Positions 45,952-58,510 are shown, counted from the first letter of the stretch. The stretch: DNA of 64,000 bases from Cercis canadensis (GCA_003255065.1 QAOA01008735.1:186001-250000), one strand, 5' to 3'. Program-made: numbers and translations. The notes: generated from the sequence alone by a model not told the origin.

Positions 45952-48900
45952 TTAGTCAACTTTAGAATCTGGTAGATTTTGGAGCTCCGGAGGTTTATGT
46001 AAGGACCCAAATCGGGTAAGATTGACGTAATCATGAGGACAATGAGCCGCTAATCCTGGAATTATCAACCCAACCAACCTAAGCATTGTCATAAACCAAC
46101 TTTCTTTGTAGTCCTGACCTCCAATGAATCCGATAATGAAACTTCTAATAAGCTCCCATACTGCGTTTAAGTTTTTGGGTATCACCCAAAACAAGTTGAA
46201 GTAGTTTTTGTTGGGCTCCTCCTCTAGAACCTGGATTTCAATAGGAAGCCATAGAAAATGTTTAGTCATGTTATGTATAGTAGACTAGTAGTACAGCAAA
46301 AAACACTTAAATTAAGGAAGAGATATCATTATATATGGTACCTGGCCTTGGTAGAAGCTGTCGTAGTAGAGGCAAGGACCAAAGTGCTTAAACAAGAGAG
46401 TTTTGTCATCATAAGGGATCCTAGGCACTATGTCATTGCAATAAACAAACCTCATATACCTCACATCATACTTTCTAAATTTGTCCTTCATGAAGTCACC
46501 AAATTGTTGGTCCCCAACTCTTGGCTGCCCAAATGTATATACTCCTTCTAGCTTGTCCAACAGCCATGCATCCTCATGCAGTGCTAGAACAGCTGCAAAA
46601 AGAATTGCCAAAGCTCCTCCCAAGCTGTGCCCTGTCAGCATAAATTTTGCTTTCTCATTCTTGTGCAATATCTCTCTCAGCATCTCTCTGATGGCATAGT
46701 AAGCGTATTGATGATGTTCTTCTATCTCTTTGGGCCACCCTCTGTTCTTCTGTAGGCCCAAAGCTTTCATGAACCCACCGTGGATCTTCCCCACATTGGC
46801 CAGTTCGTACCATGAGATATCCACATCCGTTCTCCATTGGTCCGCATCAAATGGCTCCGTACCTCTAAATGCCACCACGATCAAGTTGGGTTCCGACTTT
46901 GTATCTTGGACCATGATGGCTCGCGTAGACTCAACCTCCTCGTAATCTGCACACCACACCATCACACCAATTTTCGAGCAAAAAAAAAAAGACACCAATT
47001 TATGGAAAATTTAATTATGTCATCAAGTAGCAAGGTACTAAATGTCGTGTCGTTTCGTCCGAAACGCACGAAAATTTTCCATTTCCTTCATGCACGACAC
47101 GACACAAGGGTGCAATTCAGAAATTCTCCTGTTTCCATGGAAACTTGCTGGTGTCGGTGCATTTCGGTGGAAACTGACAGAAACAAACGAAATTTCCAGT
47201 TGGGTATCGAAACAAACTGAATGAACAGCATGGTGGGTGGCCAACGTCTTCGGTGAGAAGAGTACTCGAACCGAAAACCCAGAAGCTCAATTCCACGAAT
47301 TACCAAATACACAATAATCCCAAATACGAGAGAGATGAGGGAGACTATAATTTGAGAGACGATGACGGTAACCAGGAGGGGGAAGAAGGAGATGAAGAGG
47401 GATTTGATAGCGGAGATGAGCTTGACGGGTCGGCCATAGAAGCCGTGAAAGACGCTGTAGCTGATGGTGCCAAGGNCTTTGTATCTTGGACCATGATGGC
47501 TCGCGTAGACTCAACCTCCTCGTAATCTGCACACCACACCATCACACCAATTTTCGAGCAAAAAAAAAAGACACCAATTTATGGAAAATTTAATTATGTC
47601 ATCAAGTAGTATGCCAGCTTTTCGAATGACACTGATTTTTAATGTATTCGCTGTGAATTAATTTAAAATTTATTATTGTTGGGTGTTATAACTTGGTATT
47701 AAAGATTCAATGCTGTTAAAAAAAAAATTGTCTTTTAAGTGTTTGTTACAAAGTACACAAAAAATTAAAATAATACCGTGTTATGTGGTAATCTTGTTTA
47801 TATTTAAACATAATAATTATATATATAAAATAATTATATAGTATCAAAAAATATTTTAAAATTTTTTTATAGTGTAAAAAACACTTACTTAAAAGATATT
47901 TTCTTTTAACACTATTAATTTTTTATGCTAAGTTTTAACACCCCACAATAATAAAATTTTTTATGAATAATTAATATGTATGAAATATTCGATAAAAAAA
48001 AATGTATGAAATGTACATAAAAAAAAAGTCAGCTACATTCACACATTACTGAATTCTCTCTCCAATAATTTCAATATTACTTATTTGGAGAATAAAAAAA
48101 AAGACATTTATTTGGAAACAGTTAACAAGTTTCTAAATAATTTGTTATTATCTTAATTAAGTACTTGATTTGAAAAAAAAAAAAAGATTTATTAGAAGTC
48201 AACTAGCTGACGAATCATCATGTGCATGCACGTTATGAATAATTACATGAACTAAACACCATTTATTTCCAAGAAAAAATTAACCATATGTATGAAATTA
48301 ATGTAAATATTAATAGGGAAAAAAAGTAAGGCATGTATTCGCACATTACTGAATTCTCTCTCCAATAATTTTAATATTACTTATTTGGAGAATCACAACA
48401 ACAAAAAAACATTTATTTGGAAACAGTTAACAAGTTTCTAAATAATTTGTTATTATCTTGATTAAGCATTTGGTTTGAAAAACAAAAAAAAGAATTATTA
48501 GAAGTCAACTAGTTGACGAATCATCATGTGCATGCACGTTATGAATAATTACATGCACCAAAGCATTGATTGATCCGAATACCTATTTAATGTCCATGGA
48601 GATGAAGGTGAAGTCATAAAGCCAACAGGGAAAGGGTAAAAGAAGTAGAACCCCGAACATTTGAAGCAAGGATGAATGTTATGCGTTATCCAGTAACTTT
48701 TTTCCCCCCCTTTTTAATAACACTATTATCTACTTCCACTCTAAACAAAAAGATAATAGAATAACAAAAGGTTATAAAAAAATGAACTATATATATTATA
48801 ATGAATTCGTTTTGGCTGTTGTCTAGGAGCACCTAAGCTGTAATTTTGAAAAGTCCTTGGTTGGAGATAACTTTTATCTTTAATACTACTGTTTCAGCTT

Positions 48901-50657
48901 ATTTAAGGAAAAAAGTTATCATTTTTTACTATGAACGATACAAAATTGACTTGAAGAACCTCCCTTGTTTCATGTCTTTTTTTTGTCTTTTACACTATAA
49001 TTCCTTCATTAGCTTTAATCTGAATAGGACAAATAAGCATGACTATTTCAAATAAAGCATTATGCCTAGGAACTACTGTAGTATAATCACAAATAATAGT
49101 GGTATATTTACATAATTTGTTTTACACTTTTTTACATTTGCATATTATAATATTTAAATTTCGTTAAATTCACTAAAAATTAAATTGAACCATTATAGAG
49201 TTACTTAATCTTTTTCATGTGGTTCAAATTATTTTTTTACGCCACCTCTTAATCTCAAATTCTCAACAAATCCAAAGCAAGAAGGAATTTTCTGCTTTTT
49301 CAAATGAGGGAAGAGTCAATACATGCATGCAGAGAATTTTGAAGCTTTTTGTCAAATCAAGGTTAGGTAGGAATGACTTTGTAACTAATGGCCGGCGCCC
49401 AAAACAACGTTCTGGTCTAAACTTTGTCTTTTTCTCATAATGTGATTAAGACTTTAAGAGTGTAAAATGAAGAATACACAGTTGATTTTTGCACATTTAC
49501 TGCAAGGTGTAAACAATTTAAGTTATATATAGTAAAATTTAAGTAGGTTTAAGTTAAAATCAGATATTGTCATATATATTGAGATATAAAAATGATATGT
49601 CTTTGTATTGTGAAAATAATAGTACTAATAACCATGTAATTTATGTAATTGCTTGTATTTTTATATGATGCCATTTCGTAAAAGCTGATTTTCTGAAAAA
49701 TTAATTAAGCAAAAGATTATCTCGCTTTTGCAGCCGAGTAAATATTTATAATTCAGCCATATAATTCATATCTTCTAAGAAAACATTGTGAAAGGATGCA
49801 TTGCACGTACCGTTCCAGAAGTTAAAAAAGCCCAATAAATCCATCTGCAATCATCATATATAACAAAAAAAGAAAAATGAATGTTAGCCCAATTTTTTTT
49901 TAATGCATCATCATCAGCAACATTAGAGGTTGTTTAATTCTGGTGGCAACAAAACTAATAAACTTACGTTCCAATGATTTTTGACGGTGGTTTGTGCGAA
50001 GGCTGCATTCTCGTACGACAATTTGGCGGCCATCATAGAGAGGAAACCTTTATAGTTGGCATCCTCATGTTTAATGCTCTTGTCTAAATCCACTCGCCGG
50101 TCAAGGTTGCCCACCACTGATGTGAACGTCGCCGATGTTCTCTCCGGCCAAACCATCTTTCCTGAACAACACAACACAATGCCATGCATATCTTATAATT
50201 AATGAAATTATGTAAGAATTAATTGTTTGCATATATATATATATATAGCACATGTAAATGACACATGCATGCAGACTGCAAAGACATGGCATGTCAATTA
50301 TTTGTTCGGGTTGAGCTATAATTTAATTAAATGAATTATGGAACCTTTTAAAATGTTGAACAAGAGCCTTATTAAGCCGCCGTTGCTCGAGAGAAGATTG
50401 AGCCCCATCTCCACTATGTAACCTATCTGATTCATGGATTTTGCTGAGGTAACCAGGGCCTTCTGCAACACAACGGAGATGAAGATCAACCATCTTCGCC
50501 GAAATTCTATGTACTCGAGCTCTTCTGGGCACTCGATGAAGCTTCTCTCTTCTAACTTTGAAGAAAACAGAAGGCGACCTAGATCCACCGGACTCGCTTC
50601 TTCTGGCTTCAGCAACAGGTAATTGCCACCAAATGGTTCCTTAGAAGCCATAGCCAT
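45952..50657 (-). CDS. OBL1-like triacylglycerol lipase (lipase class 3)
   Basis: Five exons on the minus strand, 50345-50657, 49968-50161, 49811-49844, 46342-46946 and 45952-46230, in matching phases, give about 474 residues. Seen: an N-terminal region found in the oil-body lipase family (YLLLKPEEASPVDLGRLLF, then FRRRWLIFISVVL), AFRGTEPFDADQW, the nucleophile elbow GHSLGGA with Ser near residue 288, TFGQPRVGD, the Asp candidate in CNDIVPRIPYDD, and the His candidate in GLAAHCPHDYV. Family role: plant OBL lipases hydrolyse tri- and diacylglycerol on lipid droplets, for example in pollen tubes and seeds. OBL1 of Arabidopsis is of similar size. The third intron is long (about 2.9 kb as assembled) because it holds an assembly overlap with a 445-bp foreign insert, a foldback element and a tandem duplication. 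An in-frame second ATG lies two codons after the first. Confidence 0.92.
46897..47609. other. Assembly junction: duplicated 134 bp around 445 bp of unrelated sequence and an N
   Basis: Positions 46897-47030 (start of lipase exon 4 and adjacent intron) recur at 47477-47609, differing by one A in a poly-A run. Between them lie 47031-47475, which match nothing else in the window, and an N at 47476. After the shared ...CATCAAGTAG the two copies diverge abruptly. The second copy continues into normal intron; the first continues into the 445-bp piece. Contig-end chimerism or a haplotype variant fits better than a real exon duplication. Confidence 0.8.
47088..47475 (-). CDS. Open reading frame for a hydrophobic protein fragment inside the suspect insert
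   Basis: Read on the minus strand from the N at 47476, a frame stays open for about 129 codons to a stop at 47088. It begins LGTISYSVFHGFYGRPVKLI, then has a long hydrophobic stretch (SLFISFFPLLVTVIV, SLISLVFGIIVYLVI) that could span a membrane once or twice, then a basic, less ordered tail. I do not recognise the family. Since the frame is open into the N and unrelated to the surrounding lipase, it is probably the end of an exon from another locus. Its true location and extent are unknown. Confidence 0.35.
47664..47962. mobile_element. MITE-like foldback in lipase intron, about 300 bp
   Basis: The left arm containing TTTATTATTGTTGGGTGTTA pairs with the inverse of the right arm, TTTATTATTGTGGGGTGTTA. 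The match continues inward through ACTTGGTAT/ACTTAGCAT and a CTTTTAAGTG-type block. The arms are about 80-90 bases and the loop is AT-rich and non-coding. No clear target duplication was found. Confidence 0.65.
48041..48557. repeat. Direct tandem duplication in lipase intron, offset 300 bp
   Basis: About 215 bases beginning CACATTACTGAATTCTCTCTC at 48042 recur from 48342, including AAACAGTTAACAAGTTTCTA and a CATCATGTGCATGCACGTTA block, with scattered substitutions and small indels. No N separates them, and divergence shows that it is not a recent artefact. Confidence 0.85.
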
Positions 50658-50829
50658 AGGCTTGTCAAAATGACTTGCAAAGAGGATGCTAATGATGATG
50701 TTGAGGTTATTGTGTCAACGTCTCAAAACAGAAACCTAGCTAATTTAGACAAAAGAATTGTGTATTTATATGCTTCATTCATAACCATGGTTATCCATGC
50801 TGTAGCTCTTTTCAGATACAACTTTGAAG

Positions 50830-50888
<59 letters not shown>

Positions 50889-53800
50889 GAAGTGTGTTGC
50901 TACGAGAAACTATTTATATATAATTAACTAATGAATTATATATGGCTTTCCAGCTAGCTGAGATGTGTTTCTTAAAATACACTTTTGCTTGTATGCCTAA
51001 TTTGCCATGTCCGCAGCAATGCCAACTTAAACTATTTCATTAGTGCATAAATTAATTGTTCTGAATAAGACCCTTTTATTTGAACTTATGTGAACATAAT
51101 CCTTTTCGGTTCTTTTACCGAGTCAATGGCCCCTCTGCCCTCACTTTCCTTTTTGTTTCCGTTTATGACTTGGAAGCCGTGTTTGTTGAGCACACACACT
51201 TATCTTTCTCTTTTTATTATAAAATATATATATATATCTTAGTTAGGGTTGTCATCTTTTTCTTTCTATCTTGCTTAAGTAATTCCATTATAGGTGATTA
51301 CGTTCTTTGTTGGTAAAACTCCATTAGCGCAAAACCCAACTAAATTACTAAAAAGGTTTAATTGACCTTTCAAATCAAGTCACTTCCTGAAGTGACCATA
51401 ATTGACTCTTATGCCTTAGTTGGCAGTTGGCATAGTTGCTAGTTGCTACCCACCCTCCTCCAACAATTCCACCAACTCCCCAAGAACAAAATAGTAAAAT
51501 GGAAAGAAAATCTCACTTTTTTTTTTTTAACGAGAAAAACAATTGGGCTTCTGGGTTTGCTGATCTCTTGTACCCTATCTTGACACTGTTTTTTGGTCTT
51601 AAATTCTTTTATTGGGCCGGTTCCAATTCCTTTTAGTATTATACGTGGAATTGCTACTATTTAAGAGTCTGTGCCCACTCCCAAAAACAATTGGAGTCTA
51701 ATGGAGAGCTTCATCTTTCCTTTCCATGGGCTAAAACAATACGATTAACCCAGAAGATAACAACAGAAAAGAAGAGGAAAAAAAACTGTGACGACTGAGG
51801 GATAAGATAGAAACTAATAAATAAGGAAAAATAAATACAAATATAATATAATAACTACGTGTAAAATTGTCATTGACATTTCAGTGCTGTTTGGATGCAA
51901 TTGATGTTGCCCATTGAAACGCCATGTAAAGTGATAGAGTAATGGACCACTCAGTTTATCTTCACGACACATGTCAATAGAGGAAGGATCAGACAATCTT
52001 GTAAAAAATTGGTCTTTTTCTCTTCCTGTGATTGCCCAAACATATACATACAATATAAAAATCATTCTCAAAACCGTAAAATCTACTATACAATCCAAGC
52101 ACTTAGCATGTAAATTATATATACTGAATTGGAAAATTAATTTGTATCTGTTCAAATAGAATTGAATACTAGTGGCAATCTCTTGCTGAGATTGAACTTA
52201 AATCCGTTAGATTGGGAATTACACTAAATCGTACTCTGATTTATATATGAATTTTTCCAACACCTTATCTTTTCGCGCCTGAACAAACTTTCTTCTACGG
52301 CTTAACTTGATGATTTGTCTCATGGCCAAACAAAAAACATTGATGTCTTCATGCTAGTTCATTCTAGAAACAGAGAATTTGGACAAATGTTTAGGGGCTA
52401 GAGTGCATTTCACCTATCAGACAGCCGGGCAAGGAATGAAAGGATATTTGGACCAAAAGATTAGATTTTTTTTCAATAAGATAAAGTACAAAATCTAACC
52501 CAATCAACCAACCAACATCATCTTATTTTAATTTTTGTTTGTATCTCATTTACTCCGGTTGGACCATATCACCTTCACCTCCATCTGTATCATCATATTC
52601 ATTTGTTTTATCCTTGATCTCTTAATTACCAGAACACCCATACACTGCCCTGCCCAAAAACTAAAATTTATTTTTCTCTGAAGAGAAAGAAAATACCCAG
52701 GGGAACAATGCCTGCATGTGCATACATTCCCCTATCAATGTAGTAATGACCAGCGACATGATTCTATCTTATGTCGAAAGTGAATTCCCTTCACTCTAAT
52801 AATTCAAACTACATGTTTCACCCTCTCTTAATTTGACCCAGAGAAAGGTAGAGATGGGGAGCGTAAAATTGATTCACAAAACATAACAGACTAGTCCACG
52901 CGACTTTTATTATTGTGAAAATGAGAATGCTCAAAGAAATGGCAGTGAGATTGGTGTGTTCTTTCACGTGATATATATTTTGGGATATTTTATAGAATAT
53001 TTGAGACTCAAAAAGAGCAGGCAAGGGTGTTTGCCCAATATTTACAGACAAATGGAACTCCTCCTTGCTACTGTCTACAAAAGTGCACTAAAGCACCAAG
53101 ATGAGGATGTTGGGACCTTAGCGAGACCATCACATGGGTTTTCTGATAACTTTCTTTGACCATTTCTTGAGTAAATGTATATCTTGTCTTTACTATATTA
53201 TTTTATAATTGGTATTCGTTCGTTCTAGATTGAGTTGATCAGGATTCGGATTTGGATTTGAATGGAATTAGAGGATTTTGATAATGAGGGATACGATCCT
53301 CGATACATTACACTACTCATGTTCATGTATAGGCCTTTTATTTGGCATTTTCTTGTTAGGGGTTGCTTGGAGGCAACCTACCCTTTCCCTTTTGCACCCA
53401 ACAATGAACAAACATCCCACTCATCCACTCAATTTAAGTCAACAACACATATTGGTTGAATGGTTAAAATATGTTCTAATGTAAGTGTAACAAATTATTA
53501 AATGTAAACCTTTGTTTCATTATATACTAAAAATTTATTTTATAATGTAAATTAAAATGAAACAATAAGATTGTGCAAGGCCAGATCAAATGCTAAGCCT
53601 TTTTATTTTCCCAGCAAAAATCCATCATTTTTAATAGACAAAATTGGATACATCAAATGAGATAATAGTACATAGATAATTAGATGGAATGCTAAGCTGC
53701 TAGAAAGAAATGAGGAAGCTTAGACGGGCCAGCGCAGTTAAATTAGAGGGTTTACACATTACACACAAGTTATAGGCCTAGCCCAACAAGTACAAAGAGC

Positions 53801-54640
53801 TCAGAACTTCAAACATAAAAAAGAAAAAAAAAATCAATAATACATGTGGGCCTAAAGTCAATTAATAAATAGATAGAATGCAAATAATAAGGTAGATTTT
53901 CATATTAAAATTATCTGGTATTTTTTTTTCTGAGTATTATAATCTGTCCATGTAGACTATGTGACAAGAAATTATCTGACGACAAATTGTCTTATAGTAA
54001 GTGTTTTCATGTTTTTAGTTTGATGTCAGCATTTAAAATCAAATTTAATTTATTGTTTCCATATTGGCGAGTGACAGAAGTTGAATGTTTATTGAAGCTT
54101 TAATGCTCTCATATCCCCTATTGCCGCTTTTTCACTAATCAATGAGGTATCATCACTTCATCAATAGCATCCATCTATTTGGAGAAATGGTTGTGAAGTC
54201 GCAGGGTCACTGGGTGAGCCTGCGAATTACCTTTTATTCAAATTTCTCATTCACCAAAGAAAAGAAAAAAGAGTGTGAGAGTGATTCTCATTATCTTCTA
54301 TACAAATAGAAAATAGTGTTTCTTTGGTTTAGTATCTTTTTTTTAAAAAAAAACTTAAAATTGCATACTTATCTAAAAAAAAAACAGTATTTTTGTAAAT
54401 TTGATTATATATGAAAAAAAAAATTGTTTGTGCCCATATTTCACTCTTTAAACAATCAGTTTTATTAAAAAAACTTTGGCCAAGAGGCTCGTTGCTTAGA
54501 ATGGAAATGAATTTGAAAATTTATGGAATGTATAATATTATTACTCACTATTTATCCTTTTTTTTAGAAGGTATAGGGAAAACATAACAAAAAAAAAATA
54601 TAGCAGTATAGAACACAAAGAAAAAAGAATAGGAGTATTA
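50658..54640. other. Gene-poor intergenic region
   Basis: The first hundred bases should be the lipase promoter and leader. It holds an (AAT)n microsatellite at 50831-50873 running into GAT repeats. Several short plus-strand frames (for example 53262-53459) have no recognisable domain or splice support. I see no RNA gene. Confidence 0.5.
50831..50891. repeat. (AAT)n microsatellite, compound with (GATAAT)n
   Basis: About 14 AAT units are followed by GATAAT/GATGA units. The tract lies roughly 170 bp upstream of the lipase start, so length changes could be polymorphic near its promoter. Confidence 0.95.
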
Positions 54641-54645
54641 AATAT

Positions 54646-54794
54646 CCGACGTGGACAACCACGTGAGATGAAATGGTTAGATTTGGTTGACCGTGCAGAT
54701 GGAGATCACGTGTCAGGGTGTTGACGAGAAACGACGTCATCGCCGTGCTTAATCGTAAAAGCAACCACCGCCAATTTGTCAGACTATCACGTGG
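54646..54794. promoter_or_regulatory. Cluster of ACGT-core motifs including three G-boxes
   Basis: Within 150 bases lie CACGTG at 54660-54665, 54707-54712 and 54788-54793, plus GACGTGG at about 54647 and the palindrome GACGTC at 54733-54738. Such elements bind bZIP (ABF, TGA) and bHLH (PIF, MYC) factors. No recognised gene begins just downstream; the nearest frame is 64 codons at 54813-55007 (+) with a hydrophobic N-terminus (MTLLILLLLATPS), and the HEC gene ends 850 bp to the right. Confidence 0.6.
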
Positions 54795-54812
54795 ATTTCT
54801 CATGCATCCTCT

Positions 54813-55007
54813 ATGACATTACTGATCTTGTTGTTACTTGCTACACCCTCTCAAAGGTTCACAGAAACTCTGTGCACTTTGCTTCAAAAGCAGACACCTG
54901 GGATTGTCTCTCATCACGACAAGGATCCTAACAGCTCGCGTCGACCTGTTTTACAACTAAATCCACTGTATCTTGCATTTAGTTTTTTTATTTTTTTTTC
55001 TTTTTAA
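54813..55007 (+). CDS. Possible small secreted-type peptide ORF, unsupported
   Basis: A 64-codon frame begins MTLLILLLLATPSQRF, which looks like a short signal peptide, and starts 20 bases after the G-box cluster. The C-terminal 15 codons are read from a T-rich run and are low-complexity. I do not recognise a family. It is listed because of its position; it may well be chance. Confidence 0.15.
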   Translation: MTLLILLLLATPSQRFTETLCTLLQKQTPGIVSHHDKDPNSSRRPVLQLNPLYLAFSFFIFFSF

Positions 55008-55647
55008 GAATTGGTTTTTGCACCTATGTATATACAATTTGAACAGTTCAAAAAAAATTATGTAAAGAAATTAAATCAACATAATAGTATTTTTACCGAA
55101 AAGAAATATTGATTTAACTAAAGTGTAAGTGGACCCATCATACAATATCACCGTACAAATGTCACTAGGAGAGGGAGCATAGAATTATCGTACACCTACA
55201 CCGTCAAAAAGGTATGCTCCTACAATCATCATGTGCTCTTTCTTATTTGGAAAATTTGCAAATTGCCTCTAAAATAAAGCAACTTGCCCATCCCTGTTAT
55301 CCTCGGATCATGACATGGAATTCAGCAAAAAAGAACGACAGAGAAAGAAGGAGACACATAAAAGATTTTCCTCCAAATTAATACTATCAATTAGTCTATG
55401 ATCTGTTGAACAATTTGGATTATTAATAACACATTAATTAATACAAGAATGAGTACTAGAAACTATTAAAAGAACACACAAAAAAAAAAAATTAATAATT
55501 AATTAAGATGGAAGAGAATTAATGATTGAGAGGCATGCATATATGAAAGTTGTTGGTAGTGGTTACAATACAAGGGCACAAGATAGGACATAATTTATAT
55601 CAATGTTGAGAGACATTCATTAATTAGTAATAGTAAATCCAGAATAA
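55008..55647. other. Intergenic, HEC 3' flank
   Basis: AT-rich sequence. The part near 55647 should be the 3' UTR of the HECATE-like gene (minus strand). No other feature is seen. Confidence 0.5.
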
Positions 55648-56475
55648 TTAAGCATCTCCGTAATGGTGAAGGTTTTGAGGAGGAGGTTGGTAAGGTTTTG
55701 GCATAGGAAGATAAGAGGTAGTAGTCCCAGTAGACATTGCGAGAGGGAAACCTATCCCTGACCCTGACCATGGTGGTCTATTAGCTGCAGCACGTTCCAG
55801 TGATTGAACCTGAGTTTTTAAGAATTTAACATAGTGAATAGCTTCATCTAACATAGAGGCCGTATCCATCTTGGTCCCTCCAGGGACCAGTCTCTGTAGT
55901 ATCCTTATTCTCTCGCTTATCCTTTCTCTCCGATGCCGAGCCGCCACGCTCTGCGGATCCTTGGAGATCTTCACGTTTCTCCGCTTAGGTGGCTTCACTG
56001 ACTCGGGGTCTATGTGTATCGGCTGCATGGCCGCTATCCTGAATATCATCTCCCTCATCGCCGCCATCGAATTCCGTTTCTCTGATGTTGTACCGTTACC
56101 GTAACCGTCAATACTATTTGCAACACCGGTTAATAGCAAGTCTTTGCTTGAATTGGACAGCAAAGGTGATGGAGCTTGAAGCAAAGTGGTAGTGGTAGGT
56201 GTAGGGTTAGTGAAAGATATTGTACATGATGGTAGTGTGTTTGTTAATGAAGACGAAGAAGCCATATCAATAAAATGTGACAAAGCATTAGCACCATGTA
56301 TGCTGCTGCTGTTACCGCCGCCGCTACTTGCATCAGAGAATTCCTGCGGTGGCAAGTCGGCAACGACGTCACCGTAAGCAGCACACAACTCAGGGAGCTG
56401 CATCATCGTCATCATCATCTCCATCTGATCCTCCGACGACTTTAACTGCTCAATGATATTGATACTACTGTCCAT
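55648..56475 (-). CDS. HECATE-type bHLH transcription factor
   Basis: A single exon encodes 275 residues. The N-terminus is S/T/N-rich (with [14 protein letters not shown]). Then comes the block shared by HECATE proteins: [39 protein letters not shown], and the bHLH at about residues 175-226 ([51 protein letters not shown]). The basic region has Gln and Ala where canonical plant bHLHs have the His and Glu that read the E-box, as is usual for this subgroup, so DNA contact probably depends on partners such as SPATULA. Family role: carpel transmitting tract, septum and stigma, style patterning and meristem timing. The C-terminal P-rich tail ([13 protein letters not shown]) is poorly conserved. 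Intron-less structure fits the family. Whether it is HEC1, 2 or 3 cannot be decided by eye. Confidence 0.93.
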   Translation of the reverse strand: MDSSINIIEQLKSSEDQMEMMMTMMQLPELCAAYGDVVADLPPQEFSDASSGGGNSSSIHGANALSHFIDMASSSSLTNTLPSCTISFTNPTPTTTTLLQAPSPLLSNSSKDLLLTGVANSIDGYGNGTTSEKRNSMAAMREMIFRIAAMQPIHIDPESVKPPKRRNVKISKDPQSVAARHRRERISERIRILQRLVPGGTKMDTASMLDEAIHYVKFLKTQVQSLERAAANRPPWSGSGIGFPLAMSTGTTTSYLPMPKPYQPPPQNLHHYGDA

Positions 56476-56587
56476 ATATATTTAACTGCTCAAGGACAAA
56501 TTAAGAGAGGGAAGGCGAGGAGTTAACTTGAGAGAATAGCTAGCTAGAGTGTAAAGTTAGAATCTGTATGGGGGGAAAAGGGAAAGG

Positions 56588-56610
56588 ATGGACAAGTATT
56601 TAAAAGGTAG
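56588..56610 (-). promoter_or_regulatory. Candidate TATA box of the HECATE-like gene
   Basis: Read on the minus strand, CTTTTAAATACTTG lies about 125 bases before the start codon. It is TATA-like (TTTAAATA), on the right strand and at a reasonable distance. This is motif and position evidence only. Confidence 0.35.
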
Positions 56611-58510
56611 CTGAAAAACTGAGAAAATTAGCAGATGGACAGATCAGAGGGATGGGAAAGATAAAAGAGAAGCGTAGTGAAGTAGGAGTTCTATCAGAAT
56701 ATGTGCAGTGTCAAGTGTGAACTGTGAAGGCTTAGACTGCTGAGAAGCAAGCAACTCAAACTCAAAATATCAATAAAATAGTGATATCGGGAACATACTA
56801 TCAAATTATCAATCTTTTACAGGTGACGACTGAATGTATATATATATATTTATAACAAGCTGCTTGAATGCAATAGTCTATATTTTATTCGTGCTCTTGT
56901 ATTCATATTATTATTTTAATTTGAACCTTTCCTTGTTCTTTTACCTTTTTATCATCTTCACAAAGTTAGTCGAGACTTGAGTTTCACTTTCATTAATGTT
57001 AGTATTCTAGTTTTCCTAATTACGAGAGAATCTTCTTTTGAAATTAGAAAGAAAACATGCGGTTGGAATGATTAATTGCTATGTCAAAGAACATTAGGAA
57101 CGATGCTTAGTTTGCCTCCTATGCGCCATTGAACTTGAAGTCCGTATCTTTATTGATAAGAGTATATCAACAATCAGATCTATATGTCCAAAGATTATAT
57201 TTTTATTAAATGAGTGATAAAATATATCATAATTTTTCTTAGCAGTTTAAGTTTAAGTTTGAGTATTAAATATTTTATCATAGAAATCAAAATTTTAGAT
57301 TTGATTAAAAAATAAATGAATTAGAACGATTAAACATATAAAAGAACAGCTAGCCAAGAGAAAATGAATTGGGTTTCAATTGTAACACGTGAGAGGCTCC
57401 ACCAATAAAAAAGGGTTCGGATGAAGTGAAAGAATAGGTAGTAGCATAAGTGCTTTCTCTGGTGCATGAATCATTTTCCTCTGAAATTTATTTTTTGGTT
57501 AGAATACAATGAGTGGAACTGTGGGAGTACTATCTTTGCCTTAAAACTCACTTTCTTTTTAAGAACCCTGAAGCCCCACTCACATGCCAGGTGTCAGAAA
57601 TCTTAGCAGACCCTTTTAAATGACTAGGAGTCTAGGAGGGATGCCTTCGCCCACTTGGCGATGGATTATCCAATGCCGTCCGATGATAAACGTGGCAGTC
57701 ATCTAATGGAAAGGGTGTAGTGCATTATTCATCATTATTAATTATTTAATGCATTCTATTATCCCTGATATGCCGCAGCTACAGCGCAAAACAACCTTCT
57801 CCTCTCATTGAAACGGAACGCTCTCCGAGGTGGATCAGGTTCTGATGCAACCTGCTTCATGTGCCGGATTTGTTAACGAACTTACCATGCAGGAACACTG
57901 AACTACCTAGCTTTATTTTGCTTCCAACCCTTCCGCGGGTGAAAAGGTGAATGGTAAAAGTTTTCGTTTCACCAACTGTATTTGCCTCACTTTATTTCAT
58001 CTCCTAGACTACATATATAGATGAGAAAGGTCAAACTACTGAACAAAAACGATCATTTATATGCGTTTGTTCAACTTGAAAGCCTCTTCGGTTTGAGGTA
58101 TTACTCATTCATCTAGTTTACACTATGCTTGCTTATGATGAAAATGGGAAGAGTAATATATTGTAGGAGAACTGAAAACCATAAGCGAAAATGATTATAT
58201 GCATTGCTTGATATTAGTTGATAAGTAAGACAATAAAAATTCAGGATAGAATGGAAAGATCAAGATTAATATCTTAAATTGAACACGTTGAAGAAAAAGA
58301 TGATGCATGACCCTTAGATTATCTGGCACTATAGGAGACTCTTGTCATAAAATCCGTGAAGGAGTTTAATTCTCCTTTCAAAGGCTAGTGTTCCCGCAAT
58401 GCGAAATTGCAATACTAGCCAAAAGAAAAAAAGTGTGTTTGTTTGTTTTATAATTGGATACTTATTTTTGCCATTATATTACTTGTTTTTTCTAGGTACA
58501 TCCACTATAT

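Noticed and set aside
50670..50927. Plus-strand frame of 85 codons with a poly-Asn run
   Set aside because: The Asn run is the (AAT)n microsatellite and the frame overlaps the lipase promoter; no family, splice or conservation support.
58357..58425. Short stem-loop and a sequence faintly like a miR399 precursor
   Set aside because: The stem is only about 15 bases, and the candidate strand does not match the known mature sequence over its length.
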